A program made the position numbers and the translations under genes. Shown here in pieces: positions 51,398 to 60,253 of a stretch of 64,000 nucleotides of DNA. The DNA is from JBASNZ01 sp049657775 (GTDB lineage: Bacteria > Actinomycetota > Coriobacteriia > Anaerosomatales > Anaerosomataceae): assembly GCA_049657775.1 (NCBI GenBank), contig JBASNZ010000087.1, forward strand, positions 1 through 64,000. Direction: 5' to 3'. Numbering within the stretch: position 1 is the first letter of the stretch; each line of letters starts with the position of its first letter. A model generated the notes under the pieces. The model worked only from the letters and a program-made list of their open reading frames with translations, was not told the origin of the DNA and made no database searches.

Positions 51398-52906
51398 CTA
51401 CTGCCCTTGGCCCTCGCGGTGCGTCATGCCCTTCATGGCGTCGGCCATCTTCTTTGGCATCTCGCCGGCTTTGGCCATGCCGATGCCGAGGAAGTCGAAG
51501 TGCTCACCGTAGTCGCGCATCATCACCTTCATCGCGCTTAGCATGTAGCTGCGCTTGAAGCCTTCCGGGAGCGCGAGGATCTCGCCCATCTTGTTCGCGT
51601 AGAACGTCATGTAGCACCGACCGAGCGCAATCATCACGTCGTTGAGCGACATGGCGTACGGCTCGATGATCGGCGTGGAGATGTTGTACATCGAGTAGTC
51701 CCACACGCGGATGCGATCGTGCACCTCATCCCATAGCGCCGTGTACGGCATCGGGGTGAGGACGGGAAAGACGGCGATGTCGGGGTTGAGGCGTGCGGCC
51801 ATCTCGGCGGTCTTCTTGATGGAGTCCCACGTCTCCTCAGGGAAGCCGATCATGAACGATGCTTCGATCATGATGTCGTGCTTCTTGAGCAGCTCGACCG
51901 CCTGCTGGTTCTGGTCGATCGTGGTGCCCTTGTTGAGGCTTGCAAGCAACTCATCGGTGGAGGTCTCAAGGCCGAGGTAGATGTGCATGATGCCGGCATC
52001 GCGGTACTTCGACAGGATGTCTTCGTCGCGGATGATGTCCTCCACGCGGGTCTCGATCAGAAGCTTCACGCCAAGATCCGCCTCGATGAGCAGGTCGAGG
52101 AGCTTCTCCCAGCGTACACGGTCTCGCGTGGGATAGGCGTCGATCATTGTGATGAACTCCACCTTGTACTCGTCAACAAGGTGACGGATCTCGTCCAACA
52201 CTTTGTACGGGTCGCGCGCGCGCCACTCGCCGCGCCAGAAGACGCGCTGGCTGCAGAACGAGCAGCCCATCATGCACCCGCGGGATGTGAGGATCGACGC
52301 CATGCGTCCCCACGGGTCGATGTTGTAGTGGTAGTCCTCCCAGTCGAGCAGATGCCATGCCGGGGTGAGGGTGTCCAGGTCGGCGATGTGCGGGCGCTGG
52401 GGGGTGGCGACCACTTCGCCATCGCGCTTGAAGGCGATGCCACGGACGGCATCGAGGGGAGAGCCGTCGATGATCGTCGCGAGGAGCTCGGTGAGGGTCT
52501 CCTCCATCTCGCCCCGCAAGATGATGTCGACCGGCGTGTCTTCCTCGGCGAACATCTCCTCGTACATGAACGTCGGGTGTGGCCCGCCGATCAGGGTGAC
52601 GATGTTCGCGTCGACCTGCTTGGCGACGCGCAGTGCCCCGACGGCCGCGGGCACGGTGCAGGTGCTGATGGCGCCGGTTACCGGCAGGTAGTCAAGCGAC
52701 ATGACCACATCGGGTTTGAACGTCTCAACCTGATGCCGGATCTCGTCGTACGACGTGTCCTTGTACATCGCGTCGTAGATCTTGGCCTCATGCCCTGCGC
52801 CGAGCGCGGCACCCGCGAGGTAGACGAGGTGCAGGGGAGGCCAGTTGCCGATCATCTGCTGGCCCCAGCACTTATAGGGAGGCGTGATGAAGAGGATTCT
52901 GCTCAT
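51398..52906 (-). CDS. B12-binding-domain radical SAM protein
   Basis: This is a 502-residue protein. The N-terminal cobalamin-binding Rossmann domain reads MSRILFITPPYKCWGQ...LVYLAGAAL and IVTLIGGPHPTFMYEE. The radical SAM cluster is SRGCMMGCSFC (CX3CX2C) near residue 213, followed by MHIYLGLETSTDELL. It has the BchE/HpnR-like class B architecture, which carries out methyl or oxidative transfers on unreactive carbons; the product is unknown. It is convergent with the ccsA operon. Confidence 0.9.
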   Translation of the reverse strand: MSRILFITPPYKCWGQQMIGNWPPLHLVYLAGAALGAGHEAKIYDAMYKDTSYDEIRHQVETFKPDVVMSLDYLPVTGAISTCTVPAAVGALRVAKQVDANIVTLIGGPHPTFMYEEMFAEEDTPVDIILRGEMEETLTELLATIIDGSPLDAVRGIAFKRDGEVVATPQRPHIADLDTLTPAWHLLDWEDYHYNIDPWGRMASILTSRGCMMGCSFCSQRVFWRGEWRARDPYKVLDEIRHLVDEYKVEFITMIDAYPTRDRVRWEKLLDLLIEADLGVKLLIETRVEDIIRDEDILSKYRDAGIMHIYLGLETSTDELLASLNKGTTIDQNQQAVELLKKHDIMIEASFMIGFPEETWDSIKKTAEMAARLNPDIAVFPVLTPMPYTALWDEVHDRIRVWDYSMYNISTPIIEPYAMSLNDVMIALGRCYMTFYANKMGEILALPEGFKRSYMLSAMKVMMRDYGEHFDFLGIGMAKAGEMPKKMADAMKGMTHREGQGQ

Positions 52907-53038
52907 GCCGGTTGTGTCTCCTGTCGGCCGTGTCCGTGGGGCATGTGTCTTTGATGGTAGCACTCACGCCACCCCGAATGGCCGTCTTAAGGTGACGAAC
53001 GGCTCGGAATTCCTCCGCGCCGCCGTCTCCCATACGAC

Positions 53039-53836
53039 CTAAACGCTCAGGTCCCGTGCGGAGTAGAAGCGATACGTCCCGGCGATCGCCAGGGCGATGA
53101 TAGCCACCGAGAGAGCGATGAAGCCCAGGTCCAGCCCTCCGTTAGACATGATCGCCGCGGCGTCGAAGTACTTGAACGGGGTGACGTACTTCAGGAACTC
53201 GAGTTTCACGTTCATATTCACCAGGTACGAGACTAAGAAGGCGACGAACATCACCATCGAGGCCATCGAGGCAGCGGCCTTCGGTTTGCGTAGGATACCG
53301 GCCACCGCCACGCCGATCGAGAAGAAGATCAGCTGCAGGAAGAACATGCCGGCCATGAGAAGCAGGACGTCATTGGTGATCGACTGCTCCTTGCTGAAGT
53401 AGTCGACGAAGTAGAGCGACGAGACAAGTGTCACGAGGTTGAGCGCGATGATGTTGACGAGTCCGGCCAGCAGTTTGGACGTAACGGCCTGGCTTCGTGA
53501 GACCGGCTTCGTGTACAGGAACTCGGAGGTCCGGTCTCGCTCCTCCTTGGAGATCAGGTGCGCTCCCAGCAACGCGGCGTGGATCGTGCCCATCACTACC
53601 ACGTAGAGATAGAGCATCCCGTAGAACCCGCTCGCTGTGCTCAGGTCGAACCCGGTCATGCCAAAGACCGCCTGCACACCCTGCGGTATCTGACTCAGCA
53701 TTTGGGTGACCGACTGCCCCGCCGTCTCGAAGGCCGCGTACTTGGCCATACCGGCGCTCACGATGAACACGATGCCGATGGACCAGAAGAGAAGCCCCCA
53801 GCGATGTGCTTTGAGTTCGCGTAGAAAGATGTTCAT
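53039..53836 (-). CDS. ABC-2 type transporter permease
   Basis: This is a 265-residue protein with six helices. It begins MNIFLRELKAHRWGLLFWSIG and contains LISKEERDRTSEFLYTKPVSRSQAV, the ABC-2 coupling-helix region. It is paralogous to the next gene upstream in the operon (same ISKE...F(L)-KP(I/V)(T/S)R pattern). The start was chosen at the ATG after aggtgg; a GTG three codons earlier is possible. It is the last gene of a three-gene exporter operon. Confidence 0.9.
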   Translation of the reverse strand: MNIFLRELKAHRWGLLFWSIGIVFIVSAGMAKYAAFETAGQSVTQMLSQIPQGVQAVFGMTGFDLSTASGFYGMLYLYVVVMGTIHAALLGAHLISKEERDRTSEFLYTKPVSRSQAVTSKLLAGLVNIIALNLVTLVSSLYFVDYFSKEQSITNDVLLLMAGMFFLQLIFFSIGVAVAGILRKPKAAASMASMVMFVAFLVSYLVNMNVKLEFLKYVTPFKYFDAAAIMSNGGLDLGFIALSVAIIALAIAGTYRFYSARDLSV

Positions 53837-53845
53837 AGAGGCCAC

Positions 53846-54646
53846 CTATGCCGAGGCGCGGACGTCCTTCTTGAGGTAGATCACATAGCACAGCGCGGTC
53901 GCCACCACGACGAACGCAGCCTCGATGGCCAGGTATCGACCCTCGAGTCCCGCGTGTTCGATCATGTAGGTGATGTCGTAGAACTTGAACGGGGTGATGT
54001 AGCGGAACGATTCGTTCTCCAGCGCCTCTCCGATCATCCCGATGATGTAGAAACCGAACACCGTCGGCAGTGACACCGCGATGACCGACTTGATCTTCGG
54101 GATGATGACCGAGACCAGCGCGCCGAGTGCGAGGAACATCAGTTGCACCAGGAACAGCGTTGATGCCATCACGAGGAACGTCTGCGTGTCGAACGAGTCC
54201 TCGGCCACACCGAGCGCCACGAAGTACGACACCGCGATGAACACGATGTTCGTGATCACGAGTGCGGCGAGGGCCGCGGTGAGCTTCGCCGTAACAACGC
54301 GCGCGCGGGTTATCGGCTTGGAGAGCAGGAAGTCCGCGGTCTTACCCGCAACCTCCTTCGAGATGATGCCGGTGCCGAGGTTCATGGCCTGGACGGCGCC
54401 CGTTAGGATGGCGAAGCCGAGCAGGTATCCGTAGAAGCCGTAGATGGTGAAGAAGTTGGCGAGTGAGATGTTGAGCGCGGCTCTCAGCGCCGCCGGGAAT
54501 CCGTTGAAGATCTCTCGTGTCGCGGCCACGTCCTTGGTAAACGCCGGGTAGAGCGACATGAACATCAGGATGAGGCCGGACAGCGCCACGATCCAGATGA
54601 TGGTCGACTTCCTGTAGGTCCGAAGCTCGTGCAGGAAGACGTTCAC
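53846..54646 (-). CDS. ABC-2 type transporter permease
   Basis: This is a 266-residue protein with six helices. It begins with GTG overlapping the ATPase stop (GTGA). MNVFLHELRTYRKSTIIWIVA and IISKEVAGKTADFLLSKPITRARVV match its partner at 53039-53836, so the two probably form a heterodimer. With the ATPase it would export a lipid, peptide or drug; the substrate is unknown. Confidence 0.9.
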   Translation of the reverse strand: MNVFLHELRTYRKSTIIWIVALSGLILMFMSLYPAFTKDVAATREIFNGFPAALRAALNISLANFFTIYGFYGYLLGFAILTGAVQAMNLGTGIISKEVAGKTADFLLSKPITRARVVTAKLTAALAALVITNIVFIAVSYFVALGVAEDSFDTQTFLVMASTLFLVQLMFLALGALVSVIIPKIKSVIAVSLPTVFGFYIIGMIGEALENESFRYITPFKFYDITYMIEHAGLEGRYLAIEAAFVVVATALCYVIYLKKDVRASA

Positions 54647-55542
54647 TGCCCGTCCTCCTTCTGGTAGTAGTGCATGAAGATCTCCTCCAGGTCGGGTTCC
54701 ACGACCTGGAGGTCCAACAGGTCGAGCTGAGCAAGCAGCCCGGTCAGGTCGTTCACGTGGCCGCGATACAGGAGGCTGACCGTGTGGTTGGCGAACGCCA
54801 GGTCGCTCACCCCGTCGATGCCGAAGACGGACGCATCGGTCTCCGCCGCCAACTCGAGCGTCAGGCGCTTTGTGGCGTTTTCAAGGAGCGTCCGGATCTG
54901 ATCGACCCGGATGATGGAGCCTTCTTTTATGATGGCGACCCGGTCGCAGAGTTTCTGCACCTCGGAAAGGATGTGCGACGAGAAGAGAACGGTTGCGCCC
55001 TCGGCGTTCTCCTCTTTGAGCAGGTGGAAGAACTCCTGCTGGATGAGCGGGTCGAGGCCGCCGGTGGGCTCGTCTAAGATGATCAGCTTCGGTTTGTGCG
55101 CGAGGCCCTGGATGATGCCGACTTTCTTCTTGTTACCGTAGGAGAGGTCGTCGATCTTCTTCTTGAGGTCGAGGTCGAAGCGCTCCGCGAGTTGTCTGAC
55201 CCGCGCCTCGATGGCCTTCACGTCCTTGTCGTAGAAGCTTGCCGAGTACCTGAGCAGATCGATCGCCCGCATATCGTCATAGTAGAAGACCTCCGACGGC
55301 AGGTAGCCGATCTCCTGGCGGATCTGGGGACCCGATGTGCGAATGTCCATGCCAAAGACCGTCGCGGAACCGCTCGTGGCGTGGATCAACCCCAGAAGCG
55401 TCCGGATGGTTGTGGACTTCCCCGCGCCGTTGGGTCCGATGAAGCCGTAGATCTCGCCCTCTTGGACGGTCATGTCGAGGTCGACGATGCCCCTCGATTT
55501 CCCGTAGTACTTGGTCAGCTTCACGGTCTCGATCGCGTTCAT
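54643..55542 (-). CDS. ABC-2 type transporter ATPase
   Basis: This is a 299-residue protein starting MNAIETVKLTKYYG after ggag. Walker A GPNGAGKST, Q-loop YLPSE, signature LSYGNKKKVGIIQGL (LSYGN in place of LSGGQ, common in this class), Walker B LIILDEPTGGLD, switch SSHILSEV. A C-terminal domain of about 80 residues ends EEIFMHYYQKE. It powers the two permeases encoded immediately downstream. Confidence 0.94.
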   Translation of the reverse strand: MNAIETVKLTKYYGKSRGIVDLDMTVQEGEIYGFIGPNGAGKSTTIRTLLGLIHATSGSATVFGMDIRTSGPQIRQEIGYLPSEVFYYDDMRAIDLLRYSASFYDKDVKAIEARVRQLAERFDLDLKKKIDDLSYGNKKKVGIIQGLAHKPKLIILDEPTGGLDPLIQQEFFHLLKEENAEGATVLFSSHILSEVQKLCDRVAIIKEGSIIRVDQIRTLLENATKRLTLELAAETDASVFGIDGVSDLAFANHTVSLLYRGHVNDLTGLLAQLDLLDLQVVEPDLEEIFMHYYQKEDGQ

Positions 55543-55893
55543 CTGGGCTCCACTCACTGAGCACGCCGGTTCTGACTGTGCAGCATCTGTCAGTTTATTC
55601 CCTTTCACCCTCGAGGGGGCGGGGTAGCGAATCGCCCGGTTCCCGATCCCGATCGGTTCCCGATTCCCTGGTGGCTCTGCCTCTGTTGCACCGAGGCGTT
55701 CATCGGGTGCGTAACGGACCCTCGACTGTCCGGCGGATGCCGCAACCTTGAGATCTGGACACGACAGAGCCGGCCGTCGCGTGGAGAGCGACCCGGACAG
55801 TGGCCTCATGGTCCTCTCGTGCGGCGAAGCAGGCGAGCCGCTGGCCTGCTATCCTCCTCTTAGACAGTGCACCGTGTCATCCGGAGGCTTGAG
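55543..55893. other. Intergenic region between divergent units
   Basis: About 350 bases separate the ABC exporter operon from the coiled-coil protein. It contains a partial tandem repeat with two copies of cggttcccgat (from about 55638 and 55655) and a possible -10 (tatcct) near 55851. No protein-like frame, tRNA or riboswitch was recognised. Confidence 0.5.
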
Positions 55894-57069
55894 TTGCTCC
55901 GTTCCGCATCGCGCAGGCACACGATCGTCGCTCTCACCCTCGCGCTCACGCTCGCGTGGGTACCCGCGGGAGCGGTCGCGGCGCCCTCGGTCTCCGAGAT
56001 CGAGACCAAAGAGGCCGAGCGAACGGCCGCTCTGGCCGAGATCGTTGCACTCGAAGCCAAGCTCGAACGGCAGCTCGACGAGTACGTTGAACTGGCCAAG
56101 CGCATAGAGTTCACGAGGCTCGAAGTCGATGCGGCGGCCGCTCGGGCCGCGGAAGCGGACCAGGATCTGATCCGCGCCCAGGACGTTTTCAACGAGCGCA
56201 TGGTGCAGATCTACCGCGGAGGGGACGTGGACTTTCTCGAGATACTGTTCTCGGCGCAGTCAGTGCCCGATCTGCTCGATCGAGTCGATTTCCTGGTCAT
56301 GATAGGACGCCGTGACGGTCAGCTGATCGAAGACACCCGGATCGCTCGACGGCAGCTGGCCTTTGAGCAGCAGGAGCTGGATGAGCGCCTGGGCCGCCTC
56401 ACGGACATGCAGACCGAGGCCGACGAGAGGCGCCTCGAGATCGAGGCCGCGCTCGACCTGCAGCAGACAAAGGCCACCGCGCTCGGCGAGGACATCGCCC
56501 GCCTCATGCGCGAGCGTGCGGCCGGCGAACCGCAAGGCCGGTTCTCGCCGGACACTGTCATCTCGGACGTTAACTTCCGGGACGTCGAATCCATGTCACT
56601 CGAAGACATCCAGGCGTTCCTCGAAGAGCAGCCCGGGACGCTCGCCAGCTATTCAGCACCCGACCACTCGGGTGTGATCAAGACGACCGCGCAGATGATC
56701 TACGAGGCCGCCGTGCAGTGGCGTATCTCGCCGATGGTCATCCTCGTCACGCTCCAAAAGGAGCAGTCGCTGCTCACGCGAAGCAGTCCCTTACAGACCA
56801 CGTACGATTGGGCCATGGGATGTGGGAAGGCCGACAGCAGGACGTACTACGAGTACCAGGGCTTCGGCAACCAGATATGGTGGGGAGCCCAGAAACTCGA
56901 CAAGAACTCGCAGCCCTGGAAGCCGGGCGTACAGATGACGATCGACGGCAGCATCGTGTACCCGTCGAACGCATCCACGTACTCGTTGTTCAAGTACACG
57001 CCACACCTGCGTGGAACGACGTCGTTCTGGATGCTCTACTGGCGCTACTTCGGAGATCCGCTTTCATAG
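55894..57069 (+). CDS. Exported coiled-coil protein with lysozyme-like C-terminal domain
   Basis: This is a protein of about 391 residues from a TTG start preceded by cggagg at 6 bases; a GTG at 55867 is the alternative. A signal peptide is followed by a coiled coil at about residues 35-215, with the PcsB-like VQIYRGGDVDFLEILFSAQS. The C-terminal part contains MSLEDIQAFLEEQPG, MIYEAAVQWRISPMVILVTLQKEQSLL and AMGCGKADSRTYYEYQGFGNQIWWGA, which resembles glucosaminidase or lytic-transglycosylase-like domains in actinobacterial wall proteins. It is likely to act on or in peptidoglycan. Confidence 0.75.
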   Translation: MLRSASRRHTIVALTLALTLAWVPAGAVAAPSVSEIETKEAERTAALAEIVALEAKLERQLDEYVELAKRIEFTRLEVDAAAARAAEADQDLIRAQDVFNERMVQIYRGGDVDFLEILFSAQSVPDLLDRVDFLVMIGRRDGQLIEDTRIARRQLAFEQQELDERLGRLTDMQTEADERRLEIEAALDLQQTKATALGEDIARLMRERAAGEPQGRFSPDTVISDVNFRDVESMSLEDIQAFLEEQPGTLASYSAPDHSGVIKTTAQMIYEAAVQWRISPMVILVTLQKEQSLLTRSSPLQTTYDWAMGCGKADSRTYYEYQGFGNQIWWGAQKLDKNSQPWKPGVQMTIDGSIVYPSNASTYSLFKYTPHLRGTTSFWMLYWRYFGDPLS

Positions 57070-57129
57070 CGCCCGCCCTCGCGGCGCCACCGATGGCGCT
57101 GTAAACTTTGAGCACTCCGAGGAGGTGTC

Positions 57130-57816
57130 ATGCCGCGAGCACTGGTCGTTGATGATGAACCGAACATCCGCGAACTCGTAAGCCTGTACCTCACCGCGGC
57201 CGGGTTCTCGGTCGAGCGGGCCGCTGACGGAGACGAGGGTCTTCGGATGGTCCAGGGCGGCGGCTTCGACGTCGTCGTGCTCGACATCATGATTCCGGGC
57301 ATCGACGGCGAAGAGGTGTGCCATCGCATCAGGGAGACTTCGGACGTCCCCATCATCATGCTCTCCGCGCGCGACACCGACCTCGACAAGGTGGCGCTGC
57401 TCGAGGGGGGCGCCGATGACTACCTCACCAAGCCCTTCTCGCCGCCCGAACTCGTCGCGCGCGTTCGCGCGCTGCTGAGGCGTGCGGGTTCGGGCCTTTG
57501 CCTCGAGGGGCAGCTGTGTGTCGGCGGACTGGTGCTCGATCCGGCCACGCATGAGGTGACAGTCGATGGTAGTTCGGTGGAACTCACCGCCAAGGAGTTC
57601 TCGCTCCTGGAGGCGATGATGCGCGATGCGGGTGTGGTGTTCAGCCGCGAGGCGCTGCTCCGGGCGGCCTGGGGCTTCAGTGACTTTGTGGACGCGCGCG
57701 GTATCGACGTGCATGTGCGGCACATCCGCGAGAAGCTTGGCGACGCCGCCGCCGAGCCGCGGTTTCTCGAGACCGTTCGCGGCGTCGGGTACCGTATTCG
57801 CAAGGACGCGACGTGA
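57130..57816 (+). CDS. OmpR-family response regulator
   Basis: This is a 228-residue protein. The receiver domain begins PRALVVDDEPNIREL, with phospho-Asp in VVVLDIMIPG, MLSARDT and TKPFSPPE. The winged helix ends ETVRGVGYRIRKD. Ribosome site gaggtg. It overlaps the kinase gene by 4 bases. Confidence 0.94.
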   Translation: MPRALVVDDEPNIRELVSLYLTAAGFSVERAADGDEGLRMVQGGGFDVVVLDIMIPGIDGEEVCHRIRETSDVPIIMLSARDTDLDKVALLEGGADDYLTKPFSPPELVARVRALLRRAGSGLCLEGQLCVGGLVLDPATHEVTVDGSSVELTAKEFSLLEAMMRDAGVVFSREALLRAAWGFSDFVDARGIDVHVRHIREKLGDAAAEPRFLETVRGVGYRIRKDAT

Positions 57817-59273
57817 GCGAGCGTTTCCGACGACCCTCAGTCGTGCGTCGCACGAGGATGGCAATGGTCGCGGTCGCGACCCTCTCGGCAATGGTGGTCT
57901 TCGTCGTCTTCTACGTGGCCTGGCTTGCATACACGGTGGACGTTCGCGGCGATGAGCTATCACGCCAGGTGTCCGCGCTGGCCAAGGGCGTTTCGGCAGG
58001 CGGACCGCTCGCGCCTGCATCCGGTGGCGATCTCCGCGCGCAGCTCTTCCGCGTCCAGGCAGGACTCATAGGCGCCCGGTTGGCGGTGACTGATGCAGAC
58101 GGGGTAGTGACGTTCACTACTGCCGCAACGGGGGAGGGCCCGGATCGGATAGGTATCGGTTCACTCGGCGAGACCGACGGCAGCGGCGTGCATCGCGCGG
58201 TCCGTACGGTTCCCGGAAGTGGGCGGCTGCTTGTTGTCGCGGCTCCCCTCGACGGGGGCGGATGGCTCGTGGCCATGCAGGCGGTGCGCGAGATCGCCGC
58301 GGCACGGATCGGTGTGGCGCTGCTCCTGCTCGGCAGCATGGGCGTTGCGCTGCTGGTTGCGTGGAGTGTGGGCGCCTACGTCGCGCGCAGGCTGACCGCC
58401 CCGCTCGTGCGGTTGAGGGGTGGCGCCGAGGCGATCGCGTCAGGTGAGTGGGGTCATCAGGTGCCCGTTGAAGGAGATGCGGAGATCGCGTCTTTGGCGG
58501 AGTCCTTCAACCGGATGTCCGGTCGGGTAGCGGACGCGTACTCGGCACAGAAGGACTTCGTGGGCGATGTCTCGCATGAACTGAGAACGCCCATCACATC
58601 GATACAGGGATTTGCGGGTGCGCTCGTAGACGGCATCGTGACCGATCCAGAGACGTCCGCCCGCTACCTCGCGGTGATCCGCCAGGAGGCGCAGCGTCTG
58701 GGGGATCTGACAACGACTCTCTTGGCGCTCGCCGACCTGGACGCGGGCAGGGTGCAGGTCGCGCACGATCTCGTGGACGTACGCGCGCTTGCAGAGACGC
58801 TACGAGCGCGACACGGTGATTCCGACGTTACGGTCGAAGTCGGTGATCTCGGTCCGGGAAGTGCGGCGCCGGCTGGCGATGACGCGCGTCTTCTGCAGGT
58901 CGCCTCGGCGTTGGTGAGCAACGCGATCCGCTACACTCCTACAGGTGGCACGGTGCGAGTGAGCGCCGAGACGAACGCCGACGGGTGGCGTCTGCTGGTG
59001 GACGATTCGGGGCCGGGGATACCGCACGAGTCGCGTGAGCGCGTGTTCGAACGGTTCGTGAGGCTCGACCCCGCACGCTCCGCCGCGCAGGGCGGATCGG
59101 GACTGGGTCTCTCGATATGCAAGCGGCTGGTAGTGTTGATGGGCGGGTCGATCGAGGTGGAAGACAGCCCCCTCGGGGGCGCTCGTCTTGCCGTGACGCT
59201 GCCACTCGGGTCAGGGCAACTCAACACGAACGCAACACCCGCTCCACAGGGAGACAACGCGCACAAGCGATAA
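57813..59273 (+). CDS. Sensor histidine kinase
   Basis: This is a 486-residue protein. Two helices (about residues 15-38 and 168-190) bracket a sensor domain of about 130 residues. HAMP follows, then the H box VGDVSHELRTPITSIQGFAGAL, N box SNAIRYTP, DDSGPGIPHESRERVFERF and GGSGLGLSICKRL. It is the partner of the upstream regulator. Two small exported proteins follow and may belong to the same regulon. Confidence 0.93.
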   Translation: MSERFRRPSVVRRTRMAMVAVATLSAMVVFVVFYVAWLAYTVDVRGDELSRQVSALAKGVSAGGPLAPASGGDLRAQLFRVQAGLIGARLAVTDADGVVTFTTAATGEGPDRIGIGSLGETDGSGVHRAVRTVPGSGRLLVVAAPLDGGGWLVAMQAVREIAAARIGVALLLLGSMGVALLVAWSVGAYVARRLTAPLVRLRGGAEAIASGEWGHQVPVEGDAEIASLAESFNRMSGRVADAYSAQKDFVGDVSHELRTPITSIQGFAGALVDGIVTDPETSARYLAVIRQEAQRLGDLTTTLLALADLDAGRVQVAHDLVDVRALAETLRARHGDSDVTVEVGDLGPGSAAPAGDDARLLQVASALVSNAIRYTPTGGTVRVSAETNADGWRLLVDDSGPGIPHESRERVFERFVRLDPARSAAQGGSGLGLSICKRLVVLMGGSIEVEDSPLGGARLAVTLPLGSGQLNTNATPAPQGDNAHKR

Positions 59274-59336
59274 ACGTAGTGACGACGGAACAAAGAAGAA
59301 GAGCCGTCGCGCCACGATAAGAAAGAGGTGAGCTTG

Positions 59337-59891
59337 ATGACGTCAAGAACCACGCGGACGACCGCGATCGTCGCCGCGGCACTCGTGCTGGCGCTCGCAC
59401 TGCCGGCTATGGCGCTTGCGCTGCCGGGTCCCACGAGGCCCGCGATCACCGCCGCCGCCGGCACATTGAACGCGAGCGCCGCGAATGCGACGATCGCAGC
59501 CGCCAACCTCCGCAACCGCATCGAGAACGTGCTTCGCGCACGCAAGGCGCGTTTTGATGCGGCAGCAGCGGTGCTGACCAAGAACCAGTCCCGGGTGGGG
59601 GCACTTGCGTCGAAGGTCGAGTCGCTGGGTGCGGACGTTTCGCAGGTTCGCGCCATGCTCGAAGAGTCCAGTCGGCTGCTCGCGCAGGCGCGTGAGCAGG
59701 AGCAGGTCTGCATCCAGGCGTTCCAGGGTGTTCCGGAAGCAACCGATCGCCGGGCGGCCTTCCGGGGGGCGCGTGCCGAAGGCCGCGAGGCTGTCGAGCT
59801 GATGAACCAGGCGCGCGTGAAGCTGCGCGAGGCCGCACGTGAACTCCGCCGGGTCGCCGTGGCGCTCGGGGAGGAGGGCGACGGAGAGTGA
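59337..59891 (+). CDS. Exported helical protein
   Basis: This is a 184-residue protein. The ATG after gaggtg is preferred over GTG 59328. Its signal peptide is TAIVAAALVLALALPAMALA. The mature part is almost all helix and Ala/Arg/Glu-rich (ANLRNRIENVLRARKARFDAAA, EAVELMNQARVKLREAAREL). One Cys is present. No family was recognised. It overlaps the next lipoprotein by 4 bases. Confidence 0.7.
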   Translation: MTSRTTRTTAIVAAALVLALALPAMALALPGPTRPAITAAAGTLNASAANATIAAANLRNRIENVLRARKARFDAAAAVLTKNQSRVGALASKVESLGADVSQVRAMLEESSRLLAQAREQEQVCIQAFQGVPEATDRRAAFRGARAEGREAVELMNQARVKLREAARELRRVAVALGEEGDGE

Positions 59892-60187
59892 CGAAGCGAA
59901 TCGTTCTTGCGGCGCTCGCGGCGCTCCTGATCGTGTCAGGTGTGGTGGGCTGTGGCAACCGCGACGGGGGCGCCGTCGATTCGAGCCAGGCGCCCGTGTC
60001 GACCGACGTAGTCGAATCGACGTCTGTGACCCCTGCGGGCGATGGAAGTGGCGATGTGTCGACTGGCGAGGTAAGCGCCGACACCGCCGCCATAGAAGCT
60101 GAGCTCAGCGCCATCGAGGAGGAGCTTGGCAGCATGACGATGCCGAGCGATAGCGACTTCAGCACCTTGGAGGGCGACATCAACTGA
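59888..60187 (+). CDS. Small lipoprotein
   Basis: This is a 99-residue protein with a GTG start in the preceding stop (GTGA). The lipobox is LLIVSGVVGC, with the Cys at residue 22. The mature part is short, acidic and Ser/Asp-rich, with a helix AAIEAELSAIEEELGSM. It probably interacts with the helical protein encoded just upstream. Confidence 0.7.
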   Translation: MTKRIVLAALAALLIVSGVVGCGNRDGGAVDSSQAPVSTDVVESTSVTPAGDGSGDVSTGEVSADTAAIEAELSAIEEELGSMTMPSDSDFSTLEGDIN

Positions 60188-60207
60188 CACAACGGACGTG
60201 AATGAAG

Positions 60208-60233
60208 AAGGGCGGCCCCCAGGGGCCGCCCTT
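60208..60233. terminator. Convergent hairpin terminator
   Basis: A perfect 12-bp stem aagggcggcccc / ggggccgccctt with a 2-base gap, between convergent genes; cttgt follows. Confidence 0.75.
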
Positions 60234-60253
60234 GTCAGTCTCGCGGGCCACCC

